From Cycas panzhihuaensis (lineage: Eukaryota; Cycadophyta), in assembly GCA_023213395.1 (NCBI GenBank), contig CM041465.1, positions 164,369,741-164,433,740 of the forward strand: a DNA stretch of 64,000 bases, read 5' to 3'. Both the position numbers and the translations under genes were made by a program. The notes under the pieces are model-generated. The model was given only the letters and a program-made list of their open reading frames with translations, was not told the DNA's origin and did no database searches. Of this stretch, positions 22,951 to 34,640 are shown in pieces (position 1 is the stretch's first letter; each line of letters starts with the position of its first letter).

Positions 22951-23389
22951 TTAAGGATTGATTTGATAGAGAATAATTTTGCATCTGGGAAATCATTGTG
23001 AATCCCAGTTGCCGATTCCCCCTCTACTTCCCTTGATAACAAGTTTGGAATTGTATGCTTGGTACCTTTTTTTACTATGATCTTAAAATTGAATTCTTAG
23101 AACAACATAAGTCACCTGTTAATTCTTCATTGAATAATAGGCTTATTGATTAAATACTGAAGGGTTTAATGGTATAAAAAAAAAATGAATGGATTAGCTA
23201 GTAAATAATATCTAAATTTTTGAAGAGCATATACCATGCCTAAGTCTTCCCGTTCTATCACTAAGTAGTTTCTCTCTACTTCTATTAAATTCTGGCTTGC
23301 AAAATAAATTGGCAAATATGTTTTATCATCTTTTGGTTGTGCTATTACACATCCAATAACAAATAAAGAGGTGCCAACATATACATAAG
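22951..23389 (-). pseudogene. gypsy M RNase H
   Basis: In element sense the frame gives CVIAQPKDDKTYLPIYFAS, then NLIEVERNYLVIEREDLGMV, then YALQKFRYYLLANPFIFF, and near 22990-23080 FNFKIIVKKGTKHTIPNLLS. This is the gypsy RNase H and connection region (Y-F-A-S-R, N-Y, E-K-E, K-G-x-x-N-x-V-A-D-x-L-S-R in intact copies). It follows directly on the inverted repeat. Confidence 0.8.
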
Positions 23390-23750
23390 ACAGAGGCAGG
23401 TTAAAGGATTCTTAGGAATGACGATATACTATTTTAAGTTTATAAAAAATTATGCTCAGATAGTTAATCCCCTAGAAATCTTGTTAAAAAAAAAGTTGAA
23501 TGACAGTGGAAGTTACAGTAACAATTGGTGTCTAAATTATTAAAAAGAAAAATAGCTCAAATATCAATTCTTAGATGTTTAGGCTATTTTTCTTTTTAAT
23601 AATTTAAATGCCAACTGTTACTGTAACTTCCATTGTCATTCAGTTTTATTTTTTAACAAGATTTCTAGGAGGTCAACTATTTGAGCATAATTTTTTATAA
23701 ACTTAAAATAGTACCTCGTCATTCCTATGAATCCTTTAACCTGCCTCTGT
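23390..23750. repeat. Long inverted repeat (168-bp arms, 25-bp spacer) at the RT/RNase H junction
   Basis: Arm 23390-23557 (begins ACAGAGGCAGGTTAAAGG) is the reverse complement of 23583-23750 with a small number of mismatches. The right arm is the normal minus-strand RT thumb (GMTRYYFKFIKNYAQIV). The left arm is an inverted duplicate of it. The spacer is 23558-23582. Confidence 0.92.
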
Positions 23751-24600
23751 TTCTTTGGTACTAGAAAATTTAAAATTACTACTACCTTGTTGAGATCCAT
23801 GAGTAATCAATTCTTTGTCACTACATGACCTAATAAGGTCCCAAATAGTACTATTAAAGTGTATTTTGCAGGATTTAAACATAATTTGTTTCCTTTACAT
23901 GTTTCTAGTATCAAACACAAACAATCAAAATGATCTTTCAATAAAATAAACAATGTCCAATCATCCAGCAATACTTCAATTGGTTTTTCTATTATCCGTT
24001 TTAAAATATTGAGGATTACTCTTTAGAATGTAGTAGGGATATTAGTCAAATGGCATTTCTCTGAATGCATATGTGCCCTATCCTATTACAAACGTCATCT
24101 TTAATTGATCCTCCTATGCAATTCGAACCCGATTGTACCTGTTGAACACATCTATGAATGAGTAAACCTTATACCCTACTACATTTTCCAAAATATCTTC
24201 CATAAATGGAATTGGCAATAAATCTTTTTTTGTTGCCTTGTTTAAGGCTCTATAGTCGACCCAAACTCTGAGCTTCCCATTTTTCTTAGGGACGACTACA
24301 ACAGGACTTACCCATTCACTGTTTTCAACTTCAAAAATATAATCTGCTTCTAATAATTTGTTAAGTTCAACTTTAACTTTTTCCTTGTATTTTAGGTTTA
24401 TGTGGTATGATCATTGTCTTACTGATTTAGCTCCCTCTACCAATTCGATCATATGTTCACCTAGATTAGGTGGAATGCCTTTTAAATCCTTATAGGACTA
24501 GGCAAATACATCCTTATATTCTAAAAATAATGAAATAGCTTGATGTATCATTTCCTCATTTCAGTAATCACCCATAGTGATCATTTGAGGTTGCTCTTCT
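23583..24600 (-). pseudogene. gypsy M reverse transcriptase
   Basis: In element order: KDVFAWSYKDLKGIPPNLGE; a link with EADYIFEVENSEWVSPVVV; VPKKNGKLRVWVDYRALNKA; DLLPIPFMEDILENVVGYK; YSFIDVFNRYNRVRIA with the first catalytic D; MTFVIG and TYAFREMPFD; then EVLLDDWTLFILLKDHFDCL, the catalytic box (Y changed to L, both D kept); then LNPAKY and the thumb GMTRYYFKFIKNYAQIV in the right arm of the inverted repeat. The EVYLDDWTVF form of the box is characteristic of the Tat lineage. Stops interrupt at least three places. Confidence 0.9.
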
Positions 24601-25631
24601 ATCCCAATATTGATTTCCCTTGTCTTCAGTTTTTCTCTTTGCAATGTTTTATCATTCGAACTTAATGTATAAGCCAACGTAATATCTATGGTACATTCTT
24701 CGTATTCTAATGCAGAATAACTTGAAGGAATAAATTGTGTTTATTGCAAAATGTTCCCTTCCTCTTCAACCTCAATCTAAAAACAATGCTTTTCTTTTTT
24801 CAGAGTTTTTTCCTTCAATTTTTACAAAATTCCTTTAATGTGTTCATTTTGACTACAATACGTAAAAATCTAGTAGAAATTTCCTACTATCACATCCCAT
24901 TCTATCAATTTCATTTTTTCACAGGAGTTATATTAAACAATGGAAATTCCCTTAAAAGTCGCCCCCCAATTTTGAGTCCAATCCTTTTTGGGAATTCCCT
25001 CTACTACCCACTTCTGAACACACTTTTGTATATGTAGATAGGCATCATCCCCATTCCAGAATAAAGGAACTTCATGTTTTTGAAATTGAATTAAAAATTT
25101 TGTACTCATTTCTTGTCAGGAATTAAAATTCTGTGCATATGCATCATACCATAATCGAGCTTGTCCTATCAAATAACATGGAAATACAAGATACCATAAT
25201 TGTTACTGCCATTTATTCTTCATTATATTAATACATTGTTCCAGATGTTTTTCCACTTATTCTGGATAACCATTATATTTAGGTAATTCACATAATATGG
25301 AAGCAATTTTCCCTTGCACATTTTTTTCTATTTACAACGACTTTGATTGTATTTTTTCCTTCTTCCTTTTCTTCTGAAGAATTTATGCAAAATTCCAAAT
25401 GATAGCACAAGGTTGGTTGTGTTTCCTCTAAGGCATTGTAAAGTCAATTCAACATATAAGATGATGAAGGGTTGTTTGGCAACATAGGTTGTACTTGAAA
25501 AGTTATTTCGGAACAAGGTCTTACTATGGATTCCATGGTTGTTGTTGTGGATGAAACTCGGCCTTCGTCTTTAATCTTTTCTATCTGCAATCCATTTGAG
25601 CATAGGGGAAAAATCATTGTCTTTTCTCCTG

Positions 25632-25991
25632 CTAGAAGAGTGAATGTCTCCCCCAATCTTGGATTGCCTTCATAGCCAATAGCCAAGGTCTTCCTAGCAA
25701 GGCTGAATAAGTCTTCCTTTGATCTTGCTTTCGAACTACTACAAAATCTAATAATACAGTAACCTCTGCCACTGTTACTAGAACATTCAACAATGTACCC
25801 ATGGGCCTTACATATAATTGGTTGGCTAATCTAATGGAATAATCTGAGGTAACAACGTTGGGCCTTCCCAAGGCCATCCATGAAGATTCAAGTAATACAT
25901 TCACTCTTGAGCCCCCGTCTACAATAATTTTACATGAAGTTGTTCTACAAACCATCATTGAAACTCTGGGGTCTACTCCTATATCCTTCAT
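25632..25991 (-). pseudogene. gypsy M protease
   Basis: A 119-codon open stretch. CKIIVDGGSRVNVLLESSW carries the catalytic D with D-G-G in place of D-S/T-G, followed by WMALGRP, LANQLYVRPMGTLLNVLV and LLGRPWLLAMKAIQDWG, the usual end of Athila/Tat-type retropepsins. It lies between gag and RT as expected. G in the S/T position is common in these plant lineages, so this copy might have been active when the element was young. Confidence 0.88.
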
Positions 25992-26354
25992 AGCTCTGAA
26001 TATTATTTTTTTAATTTGTTCCAGTACTAGTTAATGGAACTACCCCGCTTCCCACCATTTAAATACCACTACTATAGGAATTGATACTCCTAATTCAATA
26101 AGTATATACTTTACAGTTTACAACTATTGCTAAGGATTCATACTTTCTTGTGATTACATCGTTCTCCTTTTATAATGTAGGCCTTTAAATCTCTCTTGTT
26201 GTAGCTCTTCTTGTTGAGCTTGCTCCATGGCATCTTGAAGGATTTTTACTATTTCTTGCAATTGTTGTTTATCCTATATCGGATCTAGAAAATTATCTTG
26301 AGGAGGAGGTCTTGTTGATTTGCTGCTACATGCTTATAAATATGTCGACTTTTC

Positions 26355-27480
26355 TTAGTATAAGACCACATCTATCAAATTTGCATTCTGAACTTTATTA
26401 TTCTTTAGGCAGGTTGCCCATTCGTGGTCTGTTGGTTCGCATTCTTCATAAATGTATTCTACTTCTTTATTTTCCAATGAACACTCTGATCTGTAATGTC
26501 CCCACTTTTGACATAAAAAACAACAAATTGGTCTTGGTTTTCCTTTGTATTGCTTTGATGTCCCACATTCTATTATTTGTGAATACACATTATGAATTTT
26601 ACCTTCGTTGTTTTTGGCCCTGAAATAACAATCCCATGTATTATGGTTATTTCTTCAACAATTATCGCACTATTTTGTTAATCCTCCGTGCTCATTTTTC
26701 AGGTGCCCTTGCTGATTACAGGGTGGGGGACACTAGATATTCTCCCTTGATTTTTCAAGTCACAACCGTGACAATTCTATGCATAGCTTCTCTAGCTCCT
26801 AATTTTGTTGCATATTGCTAAGAACATAAACTGAAGGTTGCTGCTTTAATGCTTCTACCTCCTTCCTCAAAGCTTCAATTTCTGGGTTAGTGCCCATCTG
26901 CGGTATTTTTTATAGGCTGTATTGCAATGCTTGTTATCAAAAAATATATTGAGGATTGCATTGCCATCTATAAGTATGCTTATTTCATCTAATTTTTAAA
27001 CTTCAATGTTAACTCCCTTACTTGTTTGTAACTTTTCATCAGATGCAACATCACTTTATTGCTAAGTTGTGGTATTAATCCTTGTACAAAATACTTCATT
27101 GCTAATAACATGGGATTAATTGTTGTCGCAAACTACATTTTGTTCATAATGACTCTCATTCTTCCATTGAAATCATTGACAGACTCCCCAAGATATTGTT
27201 AGATCTCTTCCAATGCCTATAAAATGGCTATTAGATTTCTCTATTTTTAAAATTGATTCAAAAATTGCTCTTACAATTGATCCCAATTCAATTATTATGC
27301 TGTTGCATACTAAAACCATGCAATTGCTAGTTATCTCAATGTTGAAAAAAATTGGGCTTTTATTTCTCCCTACTCTATAATTCTTTTAATTTGGATCATA
27401 TTCTTAACTAATGCAAGATGATCGCCTGGATCCATGGTTCCATCGAATTAAAGGCTCGAAAACATTGAATTGTTTTGCAC
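26355..27480 (-). pseudogene. gypsy M gag with zinc knuckle
   Basis: In element order the capsid part reads EFDGTMDPGDHLALVKNMIQ, IKAQFFSTLRQLAIAW and SVNDFNGRMRVIMNKM (about 27450-27080), in the pattern of the plant retrotransposon Gag family. At 26355-26588 a zinc knuckle reads CFLCQKWGHYRSEC, followed by a possible second, CEPTDHEWATC. Frames are broken between the two parts. The 5' end of gag lies close to the insertion point of element D. Confidence 0.82.
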
Positions 27481-27633
27481 AATAATATATAGGGTTGTAT
27501 TCACTTGATTTCCTCTACCTGATATCCCATTGTGTCATCTTGCAGTTTGTGTATTACTCCTTGTTGTGCCTCCCATGTTGCTACCTAGACTCACCATTGG
27601 TAGCTTGAAAAGGGAATTTATTATATGGCTTAG

Positions 27634-27943
27634 TGTTACATTCCCAATTTCTCTCCTACTTGGTCCAATCATGGCTTGTCTTTTGGCCAACTTCATATTA
27701 GGTTCAGTCTTAGTGAACTCTCTTTTTTGGCCGACTTTCTTTTGAAGATTAAATGTTTTTATATATAGGGGTTGGAGTCCCTATTCCAAATCATCTTGTG
27801 GTTTTGTTCTTTTGGAATAAACCTCACTTTAGCGCTGCAATTAGCTTGTCTATTATGCTGCAATTTCTGGAGGTAACCTTGCCTCGAAAAGGGTTGGCCG
27901 CTTCAAGCACGATATCAGGTGAATCGAGCGTATTCCAAGTAAA
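27634..27943 (+). repeat. 5' LTR of chromovirus D (3' end missing)
   Basis: TGTTACATTCCCAATTTCTC through ATTCCAAGTAA aligns with 30481-30796. TATATATAGGGG near 27761 is the likely promoter box. The last about 120 bp present in the right copy are missing. Confidence 0.88.
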
Positions 27944-27944
27944 G

Positions 27945-28990
27945 AACTGTTATCCTATTCTACGGATAGATGATTTATTCGATGAAATACATGGAGCATG
28001 ATATTTCTCAAAAATTGACTTACGATCAAGGTATTATCAGATTCGTATTAGAGAGGAAGATATATACAAAACAACTTTTCATATGTCTGAGGGACTATTT
28101 GAGTTTAAAGTCATGCCGTTTGAGTTGACGAATACCCCAACAACTTTTCAAAGCACTATGAACTCAATTCTCAAATCACTTTTATAAAAATTTGTGCTAG
28201 TCTTCTTCAACGACATTCTGATATATAGTAAAACATGGGAAGAGCATCTAGACCATATCAAAGCAGTACTACAAATCCTGCAGTCCAATCAATTCTATGC
28301 AAATCAAAAGAAATGCACGTTCAGAAAAGAAGAGCCAGAATATTTAGGCCATGTTATCATAAAGGAAGGGATAAAAATAGATTCGAAAAAGATTCAGGTC
28401 ATTATTAATTGGCCAGTGCTGAAAAATGTGACAGGAGTAAGGAGTTTCCTAAGAGTAATAGGATTTCTTCGAAAGTTTATAAAGGGATATACTCACACTG
28501 CATCCCCATTAATGGACCTTATAAAAAAGGATGTTTTTGCATAGAATCCACAAGTAGAACGTGCCTTCAAAGAACTCAAGAAAGCAATGGTCACAATTCC
28601 AGTTCTAGCAATACTAAAATTTTCACAACCGTTCATTTTGGAATGTGACGCTTCAGGATTCAGAATAGGGGCAGTATTAATTCAAAATGAACAACCTATT
28701 GCTTATGAAAGTAGGAAATTAAATAATAAGGAGAAGCTCAAACCTATTTATGACAAAGAAATGTTGGCAATCATGCATGCCATACACCAATGGTGGCAGT
28801 ACTTACTAGGGAATAAGTTTATAATTCGGATAGATCACGATAGCCTCAAATATTTCTTAAATCAAAAGACACTATTAGACAAACAATAGAAATGGGTCAG
28901 CAAGCTTCAAACATTTGATTTCAATATAATATATAAGAAGGGTAAAAAAAATGTCATTGCAGATGCCCTCTCAAGACTACCTAGGGACAA
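27945..28990 (+). pseudogene. Chromovirus D RT (partial) and RNase H
   Basis: It starts abruptly at NCYPILRIDDLFDEIHGA, then [15 protein letters not shown] with the first catalytic [19 protein letters not shown] follows, then the catalytic box VLVFFNDILIYSKTWEEHL at 28190-28250, where the usual F-F-D-D has become F-F-N-D. The thumb (FLRVIGFLRKFIKGYTH) and RNase H (FILECDASGFRIGAVL; AYESRKLNNKEK; EMLAIMHAIHQWWQYLLG) are open over long stretches up to KNVIADALSRLPR at about 28975. Only two or three stops interrupt, so it is better kept than gypsy A. Confidence 0.92.
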
Positions 28991-28999
28991 CAATGAAGA

Positions 29000-30100
29000 A
29001 GTTTAATTGAAAGCAATATCAATAGCCACACCTAGCTAGACCCAAGAGTTGATCAAGAAATATAAAAGCGATCCACTTTCACAGAAGATATTAGAAGGAA
29101 TTAAGGATTAGAAGCCTTCCAAGTTCAAATTATAAGGAGAATTAATTCTAAGAAAGGGGAAGATATTTATCCCGGCGGGTTCTGAAGTAAAGAATACCAT
29201 ATTATAAGAAGCTCACTCAATGCCAATAGTAGGACATATGGGAATAGATAAAACATACCGAAAGATACAAAATTCTTTTTATTTGAAGGGAATAAAAGCA
29301 GACGTCCTCAACTATGTCTCTGAATGCGATTTGTGCTAATGAAACAAGAATGAATGTGTAAAGAGTCTAGTATTACTTCAACAATTACCTATTCCACATC
29401 AAAAATGGGAAGAAATCTCAATGGACTTTATCACGGGACTCCCATGGTTTGAAGGGAAAGATTTTATATTTGTAGTTGTAGACAGGTTAACCAAATACAC
29501 GCATTTTAGGGGCACACAATCAATGACAAAAGCAAGTCAAATAGCAACAGAGATATACATGAAAGAGATACATCGTTTGCATGGGCTTCACAAAATTATA
29601 ATTAGTGATCAGGATCCAAAATTCACAATCCATTTTTGGCAAGATCTGTTCTAATTAGCGGGAACAAAATTAAATATGAGTACAGCCTACCACCCGCAAT
29701 CAGATGGATAGACATAAGCAGTCAACAAGTGCCTAGAAGGATATTTATGAAACTTTTCTTCTAATAAGCAAACTCAATGACATTGATAGCTCCATTTCGT
29801 TGAATGGTGGTATAATACCACTTACCACTTAGCAAAAAAGATGACACATTTCCAAGTATTATATGGGTATGAGTCACCATCTATACTCTCATGGACGAAA
29901 GTATCGCAGGTATAAGCAGTACTTAAACAATAAGAACAGATGGAGCAAATAGTGAGAATTTTAAAAGACAATTTAAATACATCACTGAACAGAATGAAAC
30001 AACAAGATGATACCAAAAGATCTGAAAGGAGGTTCATAGTTGGAGGGTCTTTCTAAGACTCCAACCTTATAAGCAATCGTCAGTGAAATAATAAATAGAC
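29000..30100 (+). pseudogene. Chromovirus D integrase
   Basis: The HHCC region reads EAHSMPIVGHMGIDKTY with ECDLC at about 29205-29340. The core has ISMDFITGLPW (first D) and the open stretch at 29421-29654 with FVVVDRLTKYTHF and ISDQDPKFTIHFW (second D). The third catalytic position, normally S-D-G-Q-T-E, reads S-D-G-stop-T-stop at 29700-29718, so glutamine and glutamate codons have both become stops. FVEWWYNTTYHLA and YGYESPSI follow. Confidence 0.9.
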
Positions 30101-30105
30101 AAAAA

Positions 30106-30452
30106 TTGACACCACGATTCTTTAGACCTTATCAAATTACTGGGAAAATTGGGGAAGTAGCCTACCAACTAGCATTACCACCAAGAAGCAAGATCCATAA
30201 TGTTTTTCATCTACTTTATCTTAAGAAGAACGCAGGGGAAAAGTTAACCCCTCAAACAATAGTCCTTGAGCTAGAAGAAGAAGGAAAGATTATCTTTGAA
30301 CCACAGGGGATTTCATAAATAAGAACAAAAGAATTACGATCCAAGAAGGTCAAAAAATACCTCATTAAATGGAAGACTTCAGATTTAGACGATGTTACGT
30401 GAGAATTTGAAGAATGGATGCAACAACATCCAAATCTACCCATGCTTTGAGG
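30106..30452 (+). pseudogene. Chromovirus D integrase tail and chromodomain
   Basis: At 30106-30318 the frame reads PRFFRPYQITGKIGEVAYQL, ALPPRSKIHNVFHLLYLKK, the standard GPY/F-to-tail region. In a shifted frame at about 30320-30450 it reads RTKELRSKKVKKYLIKWKTS, DLDDVT, a stop in place of the conserved tryptophan, then EFEEWMQQHPNL. The Y-L-I-K-W box and the C-terminal helix make this a chromodomain, placing D in the chromovirus clade. The same tail is seen in gypsy A. Confidence 0.88.
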
Positions 30453-30480
30453 TCAAAGCATATTTTAGAAGGGAGGGACT

Positions 30481-30918
30481 TGTTACATACCCAATTTCTC
30501 TCCTACTTGGTCCAGTCATGGCCTATCTTCTGGCCGGCTTCATATTAGGTTTAATCTTAGTGAATAGTCTCTTTTCTAGCCAGCTTTTTTTTGAATATTA
30601 AATGTCTCTATATATAGGGGTTGGAGTCCGTATTCCAAATCATCTTGTGTAGTACTTCTTCTCTTGGCATTAACTCAGCTTTAAGGCTACAATTAGCTCA
30701 CCCATTGGGCTGCAGTTTCTGGAGGTAACCTCATCTCGAAGAGGGTTAACCACCTCAAGCACGATATCGGGAGAATCAAGCATATTCCGAGCAGTATTGG
30801 CTAGCCCTGTGGATTGCATTCCTTATCCATTTTGATTGGTGTATTTACTATTTTTGTACTTTTGTTATTATTAGTAAATTTTTAACAGACTTTTTTCTAG
30901 ACATTTTGGGATTCCGCA
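30481..30918 (+). repeat. 3' LTR of chromovirus D
   Basis: TGTTACATACCCAATTTCTC follows a polypurine tract AGAAGGGAGGGA at 30467-30478. The aligned part ends near 30796. I extend it to GATTCCGCA at 30918 because gypsy A's LTR also ends in a C-C-x-C-A-like motif. The right border is uncertain. Confidence 0.7.
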
Positions 30919-31204
30919 AGTGATAGAAGAAAGTGTTCGCTTCACTTGGAGTTCAAATTTCCAACAAATAATGATTCTAAGCTTGTTTCACTACACTATA
31001 TATTCCTAAATCAATGGAATTTTCTTTTGACGTTAATGTCTCTTCTTTCTGTAGATTCTCTTCTTCTGCAGAGTCTTATTGACTATTTCCTTCAACACAC
31101 GTTGCTTGTACTTCTTTTACAAGATCCCATTCTAATGCACACTTCTGATCATTTTCTTCTTTTGTCTGTGTCTCAATTATGCCTAGATTTTACTCATTCA
31201 CTTC

Positions 31205-31411
31205 TATAAAAAGATTATCACCTGTGTCTTTATTGATCATTTGCAAATGTGAAAATACAATTCAAATTATACGGGACAAATGGCAACCAGTTAATGAGAT
31301 TGTGCCACTTGTCATTCTCGAGGAGAAAGGGGGTAATGATACATGACCCTTACAAGAAACTTCAGCCAACCTAGATAAAACATTACTCTAGACAAAACAT
31401 TGCCTTTTACA
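31205..31411 (-). repeat. 3' LTR of copia E (left copy)
   Basis: It matches 36354-36560, with the shared block around TACGGGACAAATGGCAACC and the end CCTTTTACA. The first base pair of the terminal TGTAAAA is mutated to TATAAAA. Confidence 0.92.
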
Positions 31412-31548
31412 CCCCCTATTAATGTTTTATCTATTTTAATCTTAAATGATTTATAAAACCAATAAAATTTTCCCTACTAAGAGGTTTGGTGAGGACATTA
31501 GCATTTTGATTTCCTGACAATGCAATATAGGAGCTCAACTTCTTTGTT

Positions 31549-32200
31549 CTATACTTTTTCCTTGATGAAATGGTGATGTGCTTCTATATGCTTGGTTCTT
31601 GCATGCATCATTAGATTCTTGATCATTTTGACTGTACTTTGATTATCACAGAATAACTGAAGTACTGTTTGTTCTTGTCCAAGGTCTTTAAGAAGTTGTC
31701 TGATCCAAATTCCTTCACATGCCGCATTGACTGCTGACTTATACTCGGCCTCTGTTGAAGACAAAGCAACTGTGTGTTACTTTTTGCTGGTCCAGAAAAT
31801 TAAGGACATTCCTAGAAAGAAGCGATATCCTGATGTTGATTTTCTGTCTATTCTATCTTCAGCTCAGTCAGAATTACAAAAATCTATTAGCTGCATATTG
31901 TTATCTTTTATGTATTATAATCCAAGATTTATGGTTCCTTTTAGATATCGCAAGACTATTTTTGCAACGTTCCAGTGAGGTATTTTAGGATTTTCTATAA
32001 ATATGGAAACTACACTGATTGCATAGGAAATGTCTGGTCGTATAGTTGTGAGATAAATTAGACTTCCAATCAGTTATCTGTACAGAGTTGCATCAACTGA
32101 ATATGCCTCTTGTTCAGTGTTTAATACACATCCAATTTCTATTAGAGTGGTGACATTGTTGTAACTGTCCATATTAAACTTGTTCAACAAGGTTTTAACA
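31549..32200 (-). pseudogene. copia E RNase H
   Basis: At 31549-31764 the frame is MSSTEAEYKSAVNAACEGIW, IRQLLKDLG, then LFCDNQSTVKMIKNLMMHAR and TKHIEAHHHFIKEKV, the end of copia RNase H. The preceding part (about 31765-32200) is read in other frames. The usual last block I-F-T-K-P-L is not seen before the LTR, so the C-terminus is truncated or scrambled. Confidence 0.88.
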
Positions 32201-32208
32201 TATTTTGA

Positions 32209-33000
32209 TTAAGATAGAACAACAGAATCATTGTTTTGTTTAATTTCAATTCCGAGATAATAGTGCAGCATTCCAAAATCTGTCATTTCAAATAACTTTT
32301 CAAATCGCTTCTTGATGAATGCGATCAAGTCTTCGTCATCCCCTGTGATTAGTATGTCATCCACATATACTACTATGATGGATGTTAATCCTTGATTAAA
32401 TTTCACATACAAGTTATGATCTGACTTACACTTATGGAAGCTATTTTGAGTTAGATATGCATCCAGGCATACTAGGCTCTTGGTGCTTGTTTGAACCTAT
32501 ACAAAGCCCTTTTTAGTTTGTAGACCATAGTTTCTTGTCTTGACTTTATATATCTTTCAGGGTGATACATATATACTTCTTCTTGTAGATCTCCATTCAG
32601 GAAGGCACTCTTAACATCCATCTGATAAATCTTCCATCCTTTCTGAGCTGCAATTGCAATTACCATTCTCACAATATTCAACTTGGCTACTGGTGAGAAC
32701 GTTTCTTCACAATCGACTCCAACTGTTTGTGTGTAGCCTTTTGCTACCAATCTTGCCTTGTATTTCTCAATTTCATCGTTTGTTTTTTCTTTCGCTTTAT
32801 ATACCCATTTGTAGTTTACAATAGGTTTATCCTTAGGCGGTGTTACTGGATCCCATGTTTCATTTTTATAAATGGCCTTCATTTCTGCATCCATTGTTGT
32901 TCTCCAAGCTGAAAAGTTGATTGCTTCTTTGTAAGTATTTTGTTCAATAGTACAGATTAGAGCTTGTGGTTTCTGAGACCTTATTCGATGCTCAAACACT
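32209..33000 (-). pseudogene. copia E reverse transcriptase
   Basis: At 32472-32999: AINFSAWRTTMDAEMKAIYK, NETWDPVTPPKDKP, YKWVYKAKEKTNDEIEKYKA, RLVAKGYTQTVGVDCEETFS, PVAKLNIVRM, MDVKSAFLNGDLQEEVYM with the first catalytic D, and ALYRFKQAPRA, where a stop intervenes. At 32209-32412 the catalytic box IIVVYVDDILITGDDEDLI keeps both D residues, then LLHYYLGIEIKQN-like text follows. About 60 residues between the two parts are frame-shifted. Length and order are normal for copia RT. Confidence 0.92.
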
Positions 33001-33236
33001 CCCCCCTTTGTTTCTTCAAGAATTTTGAGATACCACTTTGGTACTCTTTTGAAGATTTGTTCCTATGGTTGTCTTATTTCTTTACCTTCTGAATGAATGT
33101 TTGAACCACTGGCTTGTTGAGTATTAAATGGATGAATACTGGAACCACTTGTTTGTTGCGTATCAGATGATTTCTCATATGAATTATCATTTTCTGTTAC
33201 AACACTATCAGATGTGATGTCTGATTTATCTTCTGG

Positions 33237-34640
33237 CTAACTTCTCTCTGGGCTTTGATCATCGACATTTATTTCTTGACGAATGGCTTTTGTGAGTCTT
33301 TTCCTTTCATCGAATGTTACATCTCTGCTTACATAAAGTTTATTTGTCTTTGGATCAAGGCAATAGTATGCCTTTGAACGATTGTTATACCCAACCATTA
33401 TACATTTTATGCTTTTGTTATCTAACTTGGTTCTTTTCTTATCGGCAATGTATACATATGCTTTGCAACCAAAAATCTTAAGATGGCCTACATTCGGTTT
33501 GTGACCTGTCCATGTCTCTTTTGGTGTTACCTCCTCCAGTGATTGAGTTGGACTCATGTTGATCAGATATACAACTATGTTTATAGCCTCTACCCAGTAT
33601 TTCTTTGTAACTTCACTATCATTGAACATACATTGAACCATTTCTACAACTATTCTATTTATTCTTTCTGTTTTCTCGTTTGATTGAGGTGTATACGAAG
33701 TTGTGACTTGTCTGTAGATTCCATGTATTTTATAGAAATGAATAAATTCATTGGATACAAACTCACTTCCTCCATCTGAGCAAATACATTTTATTTTCTT
33801 GTTACTTTCTAGTCCTGCTTCAACTTTGAATTCTTTTAAATAATTGAAAGTCTTAGATTTGCCGGACAAAAAATACACCCGTGTTCTTCTAGAGAAGTCA
33901 TCAATGAAAGTTAAAAAATACCTTACTCCATTTGTTGAAACTGGTGTGAACAGACCACAGAGATTAGTATGAATTAAATTCAACATATCTCGTGCGTTCC
34001 ATGTGCTTTTTGAAAATTGAATCCTGTGTTGTTTCTCTATCATACAACTTTTACATATAAATGAGTTAAATGAAATATCAGGCAATCTATTTACCATCTT
34101 TGTTCTTTTTAGTTTTTTTAATCTATCATGGGAAATATGACCATACTTTAAATACCACATTCCATTCACCATCTTTGTTCTTTTTAGTTTTTTTAATCTA
34201 TCATGGGAAATATGACCATACTTCAAATGCCATATTTCATTATTATCATTACTGATCGCAGCAAATAAATTTACATTATAAGGAGATTTTGTGGGTCCTT
34301 TATCAGGTAGTATAGGAGTGGAGAGAAGCTTATAAAGCCTATTACATTTTTTTCTCTTCGCTATTACAACACCATTCTTTTTCATGTCTAGAATGTAACA
34401 AAGGTTGTTCTCATCAAATACTGTCCTCAGTTTCTTATCACTCAACTGGGACACTAACAGAAGTTGTTTTTTCAATATTAGTACAAAGAATACATTGTCT
34501 ATTCGTTGAATATTTCTATCAATTTCTATGGCAATTTGTTCTATTCCCTTTATATGCAAAGGAAAATTGTCCTCTAATTCCATAGATTTGTTAAGATCAT
34601 ATGGTTTGATGATTTCAAACCATTCTTCAATTCTTATCAT
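33237..34640 (-). pseudogene. copia E protease end, GAG-pre-integrase and integrase (467 codons open)
   Basis: From the N-terminus: protease second half (FFVLILKKQLLLVSQLSD); GAG-pre-integrase with an exact-frame duplication of 25 residues (WHLKYGHISHDRLKKLKRTK and then WYLKYGHISHDRLKKLKRTK); integrase zinc finger (CKSCMIEKQH); core with LIHTNLCGLF (first D changed to N), ICSDGGSEFVSNEF (second D) and TPQSNEKTERINRIVVEM (E). The C-terminal block has LKIFGCKAYVYI and KCIMVGYNNRSKAYY. The long open frame shows recent origin, but the D-to-N change and the duplication argue against activity. Confidence 0.93.

Larger units (their letters stand above)
27634..30918 (+). mobile_element. Chromovirus D, internally deleted, inside gypsy M
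   Basis: The left LTR (from 27634) matches 30481 onward. Between them lie RT, RNase H, integrase and chromodomain on the plus strand. The left LTR runs straight into the middle of RT at about 27944: the end of the LTR, the primer-binding site, gag, protease and RT fingers are absent, so this copy has lost about 2.5 kb or more. It is oriented opposite to its host M. I could not find a clear 5-bp target duplication, because the right border is uncertain. Confidence 0.88.

Noticed and set aside
27629-27633. CTTAG as target duplication of chromovirus D
   Set aside because: No CTTAG follows any plausible right border of the 3' LTR between 30796 and 30920.
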